Shown: piece after piece, positions 53,942-62,632 of the stretch
Layout of the letters: each line of letters starts with the position of its first letter
How positions within the stretch are numbered: the stretch's first letter is position 1
Source: Paludibacteraceae bacterium
GTDB lineage: Bacteria; Bacteroidota; Bacteroidia; Bacteroidales; Paludibacteraceae
DNA length: 64,000 bases
Direction: 5' to 3'
NCBI GenBank assembly: GCA_016937795.1
Contig: JAFGVV010000033.1
Span: 1-64,000 of the forward strand
The notes under the pieces: generated by a model
What the model was told of the DNA's origin: nothing
Databases searched by the model: none
What the model saw: the letters and a program-made list of their open reading frames with translations, nothing else
Program-made: the position numbers and the translations under genes

Positions 53942-55132
53942 TTATTTTATTACACCCAACTCACGTCCCACTTTGCTAAATGCTGTAATACATTTGTCAA
54001 GCTGTTCGGGGTTGTGTGCAGCTGAAATCTGAACACGAATACGCGCCTGGTCTTTAGGCACTACCGGATAATAAAATCCGATCACATAAATGCCTTCGTT
54101 GAGCAAACGGGCAGCCATTTCCTGCGACAATTTGGCATCGTAAAGCATTACGGCACAAATGGCCGATTCGGTTGGTTTAATATCGAAACCTGCCGCTTTC
54201 ATTTTTTCCACAAAATAAGCTGTATTTTTGTGCAATTTGTCCTGCAACTCATTGGTTTCGTCCATCATGGCAAACATACGAATGCCCGCAGCAGCCACCA
54301 TTGGCGGAATTGAATTGGAGAACAAATAAGGACGCGAACGCTGACGAAGCAACTCAATAATTTCTTTTTTACCGGTTGTAAATCCACCAATTGCGCCGCC
54401 AAAAGCTTTTCCGAGCGTTCCGGTGATAATTTCAATTTCGCCACGAAGGTTGTAACGCTCAGTCACACCACGACCGGTATTTCCAACCACACCTGCCGAA
54501 TGGGACTCATCGACCATAACCATTGCGTTATATTTATTGGCCAGTTCGTAAATTTTATCGAGTGGCGCCACATTGCCGTCCATTGAGAAAACGCCGTCAG
54601 TCACAATCAGACGATGACGTTGCGCCTGTGCAGCAATCAGTTGTTTTTCAAGATCCGCCATATCAGCATTTGCATAACGATAACGCTGTGCCTTGCAAAG
54701 ACGCACACCATCAATAATCGATGCATGATTCAGCGCATCCGAAATAATAGCATCCTGCTCGTTGAGCAAAGGTTCGAACACACCACCATTGGCATCGAAA
54801 CAGGCTGCATATAATATTGTATCCTCAGTGCCAAAAAAGCGGGCAATAGATGCTTCAAGCTGTTTGTGCAAATCCTGCGTTCCGCAAATAAAACGGACGG
54901 ACGAAACGCCATATCCATGCGTATCGAGTGCATTTTTTGCCGCATTTATCAATTCGGAATTATTGGAAAGTCCGAGATAATTGTTCGCGCAAAAGTTAAG
55001 AACTTCTTTGCCATCGCCTACACGAATAAGCGCACCCTGAGGCGAGACAATAATGCGTTCATTTTTGTATAAACCGGCTTCCTGAATGTCCGAAAGCTCG
55101 GTTTGCAAGTGAGATTTAAAATCTGAATACAT
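53942..55132 (-). CDS. kbl: Glycine C-acetyltransferase (2-amino-3-ketobutyrate CoA ligase)
   Basis: A 396-aa PLP-dependent alpha-oxoamine synthase that splits 2-amino-3-oxobutyrate with CoA into glycine and acetyl-CoA. Features: NFCANNYLGLSNNSEL, TILYAACFDANGGVFE, the PLP-contacting MVMVDESHSAGVVG (Asp and His) and the Schiff-base lysine in ITGTLGKAFGGAIGGF. It acts with Tdh downstream and SdaA upstream in amino-acid catabolism. Confidence 0.97.
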   Translation of the reverse strand: MYSDFKSHLQTELSDIQEAGLYKNERIIVSPQGALIRVGDGKEVLNFCANNYLGLSNNSELINAAKNALDTHGYGVSSVRFICGTQDLHKQLEASIARFFGTEDTILYAACFDANGGVFEPLLNEQDAIISDALNHASIIDGVRLCKAQRYRYANADMADLEKQLIAAQAQRHRLIVTDGVFSMDGNVAPLDKIYELANKYNAMVMVDESHSAGVVGNTGRGVTERYNLRGEIEIITGTLGKAFGGAIGGFTTGKKEIIELLRQRSRPYLFSNSIPPMVAAAGIRMFAMMDETNELQDKLHKNTAYFVEKMKAAGFDIKPTESAICAVMLYDAKLSQEMAARLLNEGIYVIGFYYPVVPKDQARIRVQISAAHNPEQLDKCITAFSKVGRELGVIK

Positions 55133-55169
55133 AAATAACTGAATATAAAGTTTGTAAAAAAGTTAATTC

Positions 55170-56381
55170 TCAACACATTTCACCTGAGATATGAGCAAAT
55201 TTTGCCAATCCACCCAGCGAAGTTTCTTTGTACAAATTTGGTAAATCGTGGCCTGTGGTACGCATAGTTTCCACCACTTTGTCGAAACTGATAATATGTT
55301 TACCATCGCCCATCATGGCCGAAAGGTTGGCATCGAGCGCACGCAGCGCTGCAAACGAATTACGTTCGATACATGGAATCTGTACCAATCCGCACACAGG
55401 GTCGCAGGTTAGTCCGAGGTGATGCTCCAGACCCATTTCGGCTGCGTATTCAATTTGCTGCGGCGAACCGCCAAACATTTGATTTGCTGCCGCAGCAGCC
55501 ATAGCGCAGGCAGTACCAATTTCGCCCTGACAACCGACCTCGGCTCCTGAAATTGAAGCATTTTTGCGAGTCACATTTCCAAAAAGCCCGGCGGTAGCGA
55601 GCGCCTGAAGAATATTTTTATCCGAAAATTCGTGGTAATTTCTCAAATGATACAAAATGGCGGGCAAAACCCCTGCCGAACCGCAGGTGGGAGCGGTTAC
55701 CACCTCTCCACCACTGGCATTTTGTTCCGAGACAGCCAGTGCGTAAGCCATTATCAAACAGCGGTTTTGTAGACTGACTTTGTAGCTTTTGGCTTTTATC
55801 CAGTACGATGCAGCTTTACGGCGCAGATTAAGTTCGCCCGGCAATACACCATCGTTTTCAAGTCCTTCGCGGACCGATTTCTGCATGGTTTTCCATACTT
55901 CATTCAGGTAATCCCACAAATCAGAATCTTCACGATCCTGCACATATTCCCAATAGGTTTTTCCTTTTTTATCGACCCAGGTTAATGTGTCAGAAATATT
56001 TTCATGCTCATAAATTTGCTTTTCGTACAAATCGGTGGTTTCGTCAATAATTTTTCCGCCGCCGATACTGTAAACCACCCAGCTGTCGGTTGTGGCACCG
56101 CTTGCATCAAGCGCTTCGAATTTCATTCCGTTGGTATGAAGCGGCAATTCCAATTCGTGATGCCACATAAATTCCACTGTATGCGGACTCATGGCATCAG
56201 TTATAGCTTTGTCAGTGAAGTGCCCTTTGCCTGTGGCAGCCAAACTTCCATATAGGTGTACTCTGAAACCTGTGGCTGCAGGATTCTTTTGAACATACAA
56301 TTCAGCGGCCTTTTTTGGCCCCATTGTATGACTGCTCGAAGGTCCGTTTCCTATCCGGTATATAGATTTTATACTTTCCAT
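55170..56381 (-). CDS. sdaA: L-serine ammonia-lyase (iron-sulfur type)
   Basis: A 403-aa single-chain serine dehydratase making pyruvate and ammonia with a [4Fe-4S] cluster. The beta domain comes first (RIGNGPSSSHTMGPKKAAE), then the alpha domain with the cluster cysteines in APTCGSAGVLP and CDPVCGLVQIPCIERN. It is the first gene of the sdaA-kbl-tdh operon (37 bp to kbl). Together these turn serine and threonine into pyruvate, glycine and acetyl-CoA. A TATCTTTG -7 box lies at 56414-56421. Confidence 0.95.
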   Translation of the reverse strand: MESIKSIYRIGNGPSSSHTMGPKKAAELYVQKNPAATGFRVHLYGSLAATGKGHFTDKAITDAMSPHTVEFMWHHELELPLHTNGMKFEALDASGATTDSWVVYSIGGGKIIDETTDLYEKQIYEHENISDTLTWVDKKGKTYWEYVQDREDSDLWDYLNEVWKTMQKSVREGLENDGVLPGELNLRRKAASYWIKAKSYKVSLQNRCLIMAYALAVSEQNASGGEVVTAPTCGSAGVLPAILYHLRNYHEFSDKNILQALATAGLFGNVTRKNASISGAEVGCQGEIGTACAMAAAAANQMFGGSPQQIEYAAEMGLEHHLGLTCDPVCGLVQIPCIERNSFAALRALDANLSAMMGDGKHIISFDKVVETMRTTGHDLPNLYKETSLGGLAKFAHISGEMC

Positions 56382-56955
56382 TTTTTCTTTGTTTTTGTAT
56401 TGTGTTAACAGGACAAAGATAATTGTTTTTTTGATTCACTAATAGGTTCAATTCATTTTGATAGTGATAAATGAAATGAGCTTTTCTTGTTATTTTTTTT
56501 ATCTCAAGTTCTATCTATTGTTTTTTTATGAATCCGAAGCTCTGCTTTTTTTCTTTTTCCTCTTTAATGTTTTTTCGATATTAAAATATTTGTACTATTT
56601 GTTGATTCATAGAAACGATTTTATTGTTATTTTTTCTCTTTTTCCGACAAAAATGGGATAATATCGTTCGAAAATAGGATAAAATTAGCTCAATTCGATG
56701 CTTTTTCCTTATTTTGTCGAATTATTATTAAATATATTTATTATCTTTGCAAAGGTAAATAAAATAAGCGAATAATTATTTGGTAAGACAAAGAAAAAAA
56801 TGTACTATTGTCCATCCGCTTTAATATTTACTAGTTGATGATAAAAAAGCATTCTGGTTAGTTTAAATAGCTATCTATATGATTGCTTTATTTTTAATAG
56901 TTTGTCTTTAAATCACGATACAATATAATATTATATATAAACACACAGCTCAAAA
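56382..56955. other. 574-bp divergent intergenic region between sdaA and the sugar-kinase operon
   Basis: Very AT-rich with long T and A runs. It holds -7-like boxes in both directions: TATCTTTG on the minus strand at 56414-56421 (for sdaA) and on the plus strand at 56742-56749 (for the kinase operon). Neither has a clear -33 at standard spacing. The plus-strand box would give a leader of about 200 nt. No convincing gene is present; a 67-codon frame inside is low-complexity phenylalanine/leucine-rich sequence. Confidence 0.4.
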
Positions 56956-58059
56956 ATGAAAGAGATAATCTCACAATTCGACATTAAGAATGAAATCAAT
57001 ACTGTGTCTCCATTGAAAATAGGGCATATTAACGATTCTTTTATTCTGAAAAGCAGTACTCCTGGTGCTGCCTCTTACTTTTTACAAAAAATTAATCACC
57101 ACATTTTCAAAAATGTGTCCGGACTTCAGAAAAACATTAGTATTGTAACCGATCACCTAAGAAAGAAAATTATCGAAACCGGTGTGTCAGATGTTGAACG
57201 CAGAGTGTTGCAACTAATTCCAACCAAAGCAGGGGAGTTGTTTTATAAAACAACTGATGGTGAGTATTGGCGTATGTATGTGAATATCGAAAATACTCAT
57301 AGTTACGATGCTATTTCGTCTGAACTTGCATATAAAGCAGGTGAGGCTTTTGGTAATTTTCAGTGTATGCTTTCGGATATTCCACACAACGACTTAGTAG
57401 AGACGATTCCGGACTTTCACAATATGGAGTTCCGTTTAAAGCAATTTCGTGAAGCTGTGGAAAATAACGCTGCGGGACGTTTAGCAGCCAATCAGACATT
57501 GGTGGACGAAATTGAAAAGCGTGCCTGGGAAATGTGTGCGCCTGAAAGACTGTTTCGTGAAGGTAAATTGCTAAAACGTATCAATCATTGCGATACAAAA
57601 GTAAACAATATGCTATTCGATGAAAACGATGAGCCCATTTGTATTGTAGATCTTGATACCGTGATGCCCGGATTTGTACTTTCCGATTTTGGCGACTTTA
57701 TGCGTACTGCTGCTAATACAGGAGCCGAAGATGATGTGGATCTTGACAATGTGGGCGTAAACCTCGAAATTTTTGAAGCCTATACGAAAGGTTATCTTAA
57801 ATATGCTACTTTTTTAAGTGATATTGAACTTGATTATCTGGCATTTGGTGCGAAGTTATTCAGCTATATGCAGACGGTGCGATTCTTTACCGATTATTTG
57901 AATGGCGATACATACTATAAGATTCAGCATCCTGAGCATAATTTGCAACGCACATTAGCTCAGTTTGCACTACTTAAAAGTCAGGAAGCAAATTTTGACA
58001 AAATGAAAGAAATTGTGTACCAAGCTCAGTACAAAAATTCAAAAATTACCGTAGAATGA
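56956..58059 (+). CDS. APH-fold sugar kinase (N-acetylhexosamine 1-kinase-like)
   Basis: A 367-aa aminoglycoside-phosphotransferase-fold kinase. The catalytic loop is INHCDTKVNNMLF (D213, N218) and the metal-binding segment CIVDLDTVMPG (D232, D234). The N-lobe has a GHINDSFIL turn and YFLQKINHHIF lysine region. The overall layout resembles NahK-type kinases that phosphorylate GlcNAc/GalNAc at C1. Its stop overlaps the start of the NagB-like/PIG-L fusion by 4 nt (ATGA), so they are translationally coupled and probably act on the same amino sugar. Substrate specificity is inferred. Confidence 0.82.
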   Translation: MKEIISQFDIKNEINTVSPLKIGHINDSFILKSSTPGAASYFLQKINHHIFKNVSGLQKNISIVTDHLRKKIIETGVSDVERRVLQLIPTKAGELFYKTTDGEYWRMYVNIENTHSYDAISSELAYKAGEAFGNFQCMLSDIPHNDLVETIPDFHNMEFRLKQFREAVENNAAGRLAANQTLVDEIEKRAWEMCAPERLFREGKLLKRINHCDTKVNNMLFDENDEPICIVDLDTVMPGFVLSDFGDFMRTAANTGAEDDVDLDNVGVNLEIFEAYTKGYLKYATFLSDIELDYLAFGAKLFSYMQTVRFFTDYLNGDTYYKIQHPEHNLQRTLAQFALLKSQEANFDKMKEIVYQAQYKNSKITVE

Positions 58060-60044
58060 AATTAGATTTAAGTTCAAAAATAACGCTTGAACGAATACCC
58101 GAAAGGTATTACCGTCCTGTTGATGCTTTTGAAGCTGCCCGTCAAACCCGCTTCGAAAAGTTGCATACTGATGTATTTACTTGTGAAAAAGATGGTTCAC
58201 ATGCCATCGCTCAGGAAATTGCTCAACTGATAAAATCCAAAGAAGCCAAAAATGAAATATGCGTACTTGCACTTTCGGGCGGTTCTTCATGGTTGAGTGT
58301 GTACAAAGAGCTTGTGCAAATGCATCGCAATGAGAATTTGAGTTTTGCTAATGTGTTGGTTTTCAATGTGTCGGAGTTTTATCCGCTAACCGACAGCCAT
58401 ATTCACTCAAATTCACACTTGTTACGCGAGACATTGCTTAGCAAAGTGAATATTGCACCAGATGCTTTTTTTACTCCCGATCACGATATTGCAAGGGCTG
58501 ATATTTACGATTTTTGTCGCCGTTATGAGATGAAAATCGAGCAGGCTGGTGGCTTGGATTTAGCCTTGTTGAGTGTTGGTCAGGTTGGAAATGTAGGTTA
58601 TAACGAGCCTGGCTCGCAACTTAGTTCTACTACACGGCTAATGCTGCTCGACGATGCATCGCGTGCTACTCTTAAAGGTTTTTATACTTCGAAAAACGAT
58701 GTGCCACTCAGTGCGATAACTATTGGTCTTTCGACTATTATGAGTGCTCGTCGTGTAATTTTGTCGGCATGGGGTGAGCATAAAGCATCTATTATCAAGG
58801 AGATAGTGGAAGGGAAGGTAAACGATAATGTGCCAGCTTCGTTTTTGCAAACACATAAAAATGCGAAAATGGTACTCGACCTCGATGCTGCACAATTGCT
58901 TACCCGACTAAGCCACCCTTGGTTGGTAGGCCCCTGCGATTGGACAGATAAAATGATTCGTCGCGCCATTGTGTGGCTATGCGAAAAAACTGATAAGCCC
59001 ATTTTGAAACTTACAAATAAAGATTATAATCAACATGGACTCGATGAGTTGTTGTCGCTGTACGGTTCGGCATACGATGTGAATATTCGGATTTTTAATG
59101 ATCTGCAACATACTATTACTGGTTGGCCTGGAGGTAAACCGGGTGCCGACGATGGTAATCGTCCTGAGCGAGCTCATCCTTATCCTAAAAGGGTTATTGT
59201 ATTTAGTCCTCACCCCGACGATGACGTGATTTCGATGGGTGGTACTTTTCAGCGTGTGGTCGATCAGGGACACGACGTTCATGTAGCTTATCAGACTTCG
59301 GGAAATATTGCGGTGGGCGACGATGAAGTGATTCGTTACATAAAACTTTTCAAAAATGTAATGGATGGTTTTAGTAATGACGACAAAACATTACTTGAAA
59401 AGCTTGATAGAGCGCTCAATTTTCTGCTTAACGAAAAGAAAACTGGCGATGTGGATACTGCTGATGTGCTTTATCTGAAAGGACAAATTCGCAGGGAAGA
59501 AGCACGTGCAGCCTGTCGGTTTGTGGGATTGAAACCCGAAAATGTGCATTTCCTCGATTTGCCATTCTACGAAACAGGAAAAGTACAAAAAGGCAAACTC
59601 AGCGAAGCAGATGTACGCATTGTAATGCAATTGCTTGAAGCTGTTCAGCCGCATCAGATATTTGTAGCCGGTGATCTTGCCGATCCGCACGGAACGCATA
59701 AAGTGTGTCTGAACGCAGCCCTGGCGGCTATCGACGAGCTAAAACTGAAATTGTGGATGAAAGATTGTCGCATTTGGATGTATCGTGGCGCCTGGGCTGA
59801 GTGGGAGATTGACCATATTGAAATGGCTGTGCCAATGAGTCCTGAGCAACTTCGGAACAAACGTAACTCTATTCTGAAACATCAATCTCAAATGGAGAGC
59901 GCTCCATTTATGGGCAATGATGAACGACTCTTCTGGCAGCGCGCCGAAGACCGTAATCAGGCAACTGCAGAGCTTTATAATATGCTTGGACTGGCATCAT
60001 ACGAAGCTATTGAAGCTTTTGTAGAGTACAAAATTGAGGTTTAA
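58056..60044 (+). CDS. NagB-like / PIG-L (LmbE) deacetylase fusion protein
   Basis: A 662-aa two-domain protein. Residues about 25-290 align to glucosamine-6-phosphate deaminase. Key catalytic residues of E. coli NagB are changed: D72 is S106 (FNVSEFYPL), D141 is V177 and H143 is N179 (SVGQVGNVGYNEPGS); E148 remains (E184). Deaminase activity is therefore doubtful and the domain may bind a sugar phosphate. Residues about 375-640 form a PIG-L zinc N-deacetylase with the SPHPDDD motif (384-390) and DPHGTH (543-548), which look intact. Bacteroides has similar full-length fusions annotated as NagB-like proteins. It is translationally coupled to the kinase. Confidence 0.85.
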   Translation: MKLDLSSKITLERIPERYYRPVDAFEAARQTRFEKLHTDVFTCEKDGSHAIAQEIAQLIKSKEAKNEICVLALSGGSSWLSVYKELVQMHRNENLSFANVLVFNVSEFYPLTDSHIHSNSHLLRETLLSKVNIAPDAFFTPDHDIARADIYDFCRRYEMKIEQAGGLDLALLSVGQVGNVGYNEPGSQLSSTTRLMLLDDASRATLKGFYTSKNDVPLSAITIGLSTIMSARRVILSAWGEHKASIIKEIVEGKVNDNVPASFLQTHKNAKMVLDLDAAQLLTRLSHPWLVGPCDWTDKMIRRAIVWLCEKTDKPILKLTNKDYNQHGLDELLSLYGSAYDVNIRIFNDLQHTITGWPGGKPGADDGNRPERAHPYPKRVIVFSPHPDDDVISMGGTFQRVVDQGHDVHVAYQTSGNIAVGDDEVIRYIKLFKNVMDGFSNDDKTLLEKLDRALNFLLNEKKTGDVDTADVLYLKGQIRREEARAACRFVGLKPENVHFLDLPFYETGKVQKGKLSEADVRIVMQLLEAVQPHQIFVAGDLADPHGTHKVCLNAALAAIDELKLKLWMKDCRIWMYRGAWAEWEIDHIEMAVPMSPEQLRNKRNSILKHQSQMESAPFMGNDERLFWQRAEDRNQATAELYNMLGLASYEAIEAFVEYKIEV

Positions 60045-60106
60045 GGAACCTGATTTTTTAAGATAAAAACAGATAAATAGTTTTTTAGGGTATAAAAAAG
60101 AAAAAA

Positions 60107-60760
60107 ATGAAAACACTTAAAGTTTCATACGTTCCCCGGCTCGATGGTTCTGATATTCGGCTTGCTGCTCAGTATTTTGAGCAACACGAAACATTTGAAT
60201 ATGTGGATATGCTCAACTGGCCATCCGCATTTCCGTATAAACCCGATTGTAGATTTAAAATAGCCCGTTCGTCGGACGCGCTTTATTTGTTTTTCAAAGT
60301 AGTTGAAAACAACGTAAAGGCTACATTCGTAAACGATAACGATCCTGTGTGGCAGGATAGCTGTGTGGAGTTTTTCTGTCAGCGTCCCGGCCAGGATACT
60401 TATTTCAATTTTGAGACGAATTGTATCGGTACTTGCTTAGCCTCCGAGCGAGCTGGACGGGAGGAGAGTGTGGAAATGTTTAAGCCGGAGCAACTTTCGC
60501 GTATTAAACGATATGCTACGCTTGGCGAACAACCATTCAACGAGATAAAAGCGGGCTTTGAATGGAAACTTACTTATGCTATTCCGCTCGATTTGCTGGG
60601 GCTTGACAAGGATAATTTGCCGGAACGACTGAAAGCTAACTTCTATAAGTGTGCTGATGGAACTTCGAATCCGCATTATCTGAGTTGGAGTTTAATTTCA
60701 ACCAAACAGCCGGATTTTCATCGACCTGAGTTTTTTGGCGATTTGATTTTCCAGATATAA
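60107..60760 (+). CDS. CBM9-like carbohydrate-binding protein
   Basis: A 217-aa beta-sandwich protein of the CBM9/DOMON-like type, without a signal peptide (MKTLKVSYVPRLDGSD). Family features are PDCRFKIARSSDALYLFFKV, NDNDPVWQDSCVEFFCQRP, YFNFETNCIGTCLAS and the end HYLSWSLISTKQPDFHRPEFFGDL. Many such proteins in Bacteroidota lie near sugar-processing genes. Cytoplasmic location, inferred from the lack of a signal, would be unusual for a polysaccharide binder. It is third in the kinase/NagB-PIG-L operon, 62 bp downstream. Confidence 0.78.
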   Translation: MKTLKVSYVPRLDGSDIRLAAQYFEQHETFEYVDMLNWPSAFPYKPDCRFKIARSSDALYLFFKVVENNVKATFVNDNDPVWQDSCVEFFCQRPGQDTYFNFETNCIGTCLASERAGREESVEMFKPEQLSRIKRYATLGEQPFNEIKAGFEWKLTYAIPLDLLGLDKDNLPERLKANFYKCADGTSNPHYLSWSLISTKQPDFHRPEFFGDLIFQI

Positions 60761-60798
60761 AAAAACTGAGCAGTAAATTTTACTGCTCAGTTTTTTTA
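60760..60798. terminator. Bidirectional terminator
   Basis: A perfect 11-bp stem ACTGAGCAGTA (60765-60775) / TACTGCTCAGT (60781-60791) with A-run and T-run flanks separates the plus-strand CBM9 gene from the minus-strand BFD gene. Confidence 0.9.
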
Positions 60799-60815
60799 AA
60801 CTATTTAGTGGCATT

Positions 60816-60995
60816 TCAGCCGTTTATTTCATCAATTATTTCCTGAATATCGTCGTGACAGCTGCCACAAACGGCGCCGGCCTCGATAGCGTCGCCCACT
60901 TCTTCTATTGTTTTAAGTTTTTGCTCTCTCACTGCTGCCACTATCTCGCTTTTACACATATCGAGACAGGTACAAATTACGGGATCTTCTGCCAT
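60816..60995 (-). CDS. BFD-like [2Fe-2S]-binding protein
   Basis: A 59-aa protein starting at ATG 60995 (MAEDPVICTCLDMCKSEI); longer in-frame starts give an unlikely N-terminus. It has the BFD-like cysteine pattern C8-x-C10 ... C43-x2-C46 (VCGSCHDDI), with an extra C14. BFD-like domains bind a [2Fe-2S] cluster and act in iron release or as modules in larger enzymes. No bacterioferritin gene is visible here. Single-gene unit. Confidence 0.85.
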   Translation of the reverse strand: MAEDPVICTCLDMCKSEIVAAVREQKLKTIEEVGDAIEAGAVCGSCHDDIQEIIDEING

Positions 60996-61137
60996 ATCGT
61001 TGAATAATTTATATTTGATATTTGGTTTATAATACGAAAAACATAACAACAAAAGTAAGCAAAAGGTTTTATTGCTGAAAACATCATATTGAAATTTCCG
61101 CATTAATACCATTGCCGGATACATCGATTGCAGTCCT

Positions 61138-62415
61138 TTATTTTCGCTTAAAAAACTCCTCGTCTTTCAGCTCCTGAATTCTGTTTTTTACAGCAGAATA
61201 ATACGATCCTTTTATCTCTTCTTCGAAATTTACCTTCCCGCTTTCGGTTTCTTCTGGAAACATTGACAAAAACTGATTATAGTACAACAAAGCCTGCTTG
61301 TGGTTTTTAAGAGCATAGTCAGCTAGTGTGGCCATTTTATACACAGTGAGTTTGCTTTTGGGTATAATTTTCAACGATTTGGCATAATATTCCATTGCCA
61401 AAGCGGGTTTTTCCCAGCGCGAATATCCGGTGGCCAGATTTTGATAATAATTGTAAAGCACCGTATCCTTAGGCGTCATCAGTTGCAGGCCACGTTCGAG
61501 CACAGCCGTGCCTTTTGCAAACCGACCTGTAAAAATAGCCGAACGTCCGAGGTAATAAATCAGATTCAGATTGGTAGAATCCTTTTCATAAGCTTCGGTC
61601 AAATGATCGTAAGCTTCGTAATAATCCTGTCGGCCATAGTAACTTGAGCCGAGAAAAAATGTGGTCGTGAAAGTTTTGTCGCCGGAATTGTATATCCTTT
61701 TAAGCTGATAAATAGCACTATCGTATTGCTGTAGATAGCAGTGCCCGATACCATTGTACTGATTTACCGACTTGTTGGTTGAATCAACGCGAATATAAGC
61801 GTTTGTGCAACTTGTGAGTGCTTCATATTTTTGTGTTTGCAAATAAATGCGGGCAAGCTTTACAGTGGTATTGTAGTCGTCGGGCGCTTTGGTCAATGTT
61901 TTTTGATAATAATGTACAGCAGAATCATTATTGTCGAGTTGCCAGAAACAATCACCGGCCATGGACAATAACTGTGGAAGCGAATCTGTTTTCAGGTTTT
62001 TTCGCAGCTCAGCAAGCGTTTGTTCCCAGTCTTTCATTTTATACAAATTACCTGTAAGAGCCAATGAGAAATATCTGTTGTCGGGTTGTAGCTGCAACAA
62101 ATTCCGATAGATGCGGTCGGACTTGTAAAATCGTCCGGTGGTTTGATACAAGTCGGCAAGTCCGTTTAGCAACTGAGGATTTAATGAATCGGTTTGCAAC
62201 AAATGCTCATAAATAAGAATGGCCTTGTCGTATTCCATCAGATTTTTATAGCATTGCGCCTTTAGTATATCAGTATTGGCCGACGGTTTTTCTTTTGCCA
62301 AAAGCTGCAAAGCTGCGTGATAATCGAAGCGGGCCATGGCGCGGTTAATGGCATTATCCTGTGCCGAAAGAAATTGTGAGCATAGCAGCAAAATGAACAG
62401 AAACAACTTTTTCAT
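61138..62415 (-). CDS. TPR-repeat protein, exported
   Basis: A 425-aa protein with signal peptide MKKLFLFILLLCSQFLSA followed by about nine tetratricopeptide repeats (for example YDKAILIYEHLLQTDSLNPQLLNGLADLY, in 34-residue steps) and a basic/acidic C-terminus. TPR arrays mediate protein-protein contacts. Nothing points to a specific partner, but the next gene upstream encodes an M56/TonB membrane protein. The function is unknown. Confidence 0.85.
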   Translation of the reverse strand: MKKLFLFILLLCSQFLSAQDNAINRAMARFDYHAALQLLAKEKPSANTDILKAQCYKNLMEYDKAILIYEHLLQTDSLNPQLLNGLADLYQTTGRFYKSDRIYRNLLQLQPDNRYFSLALTGNLYKMKDWEQTLAELRKNLKTDSLPQLLSMAGDCFWQLDNNDSAVHYYQKTLTKAPDDYNTTVKLARIYLQTQKYEALTSCTNAYIRVDSTNKSVNQYNGIGHCYLQQYDSAIYQLKRIYNSGDKTFTTTFFLGSSYYGRQDYYEAYDHLTEAYEKDSTNLNLIYYLGRSAIFTGRFAKGTAVLERGLQLMTPKDTVLYNYYQNLATGYSRWEKPALAMEYYAKSLKIIPKSKLTVYKMATLADYALKNHKQALLYYNQFLSMFPEETESGKVNFEEEIKGSYYSAVKNRIQELKDEEFFKRK

Positions 62416-62512
62416 AAGTAAACGATTTTGGAATTAAGAATTTATACTTATTCGATTTTTGACTGATTATGTTTTAAAATGAGTTGACAATAAAAAGGAA
62501 GTAACTTTAAAG

Positions 62513-62524
62513 CCCCTAAAGGGG
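62513..62524. repeat. CCCCTAAAGGGG palindrome
   Basis: A 12-bp palindrome in the gap between the TPR gene and the M56 gene, related to the 53841-53868 repeat. Confidence 0.4.
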
Positions 62525-62587
62525 ATGTTGAATACTTTCGTCTTTGAAGATTTCAATGCAAAATTCAAATCTGCGAAAGTAGAATTA

Positions 62588-62627
62588 ATCAGGAGTGTCT
62601 GAAAAAACACAAACAGACACTCCTGAT
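62588..62627 (-). terminator. Terminator of the M56/TonB gene
   Basis: A perfect 14-bp inverted repeat (62588-62601 / 62614-62627, ATCAGGAGTGTCTG) with a 12-nt loop, immediately after the stop codon. Confidence 0.85.
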
Positions 62628-62632
62628 TTCTC

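Noticed and set aside
56458..56661. A 67-codon plus-strand reading frame in the sdaA/kinase gap.
   Set aside because: It is low-complexity Phe/Leu/Tyr-rich translation of T-rich DNA with no ribosome-binding context or family likeness.
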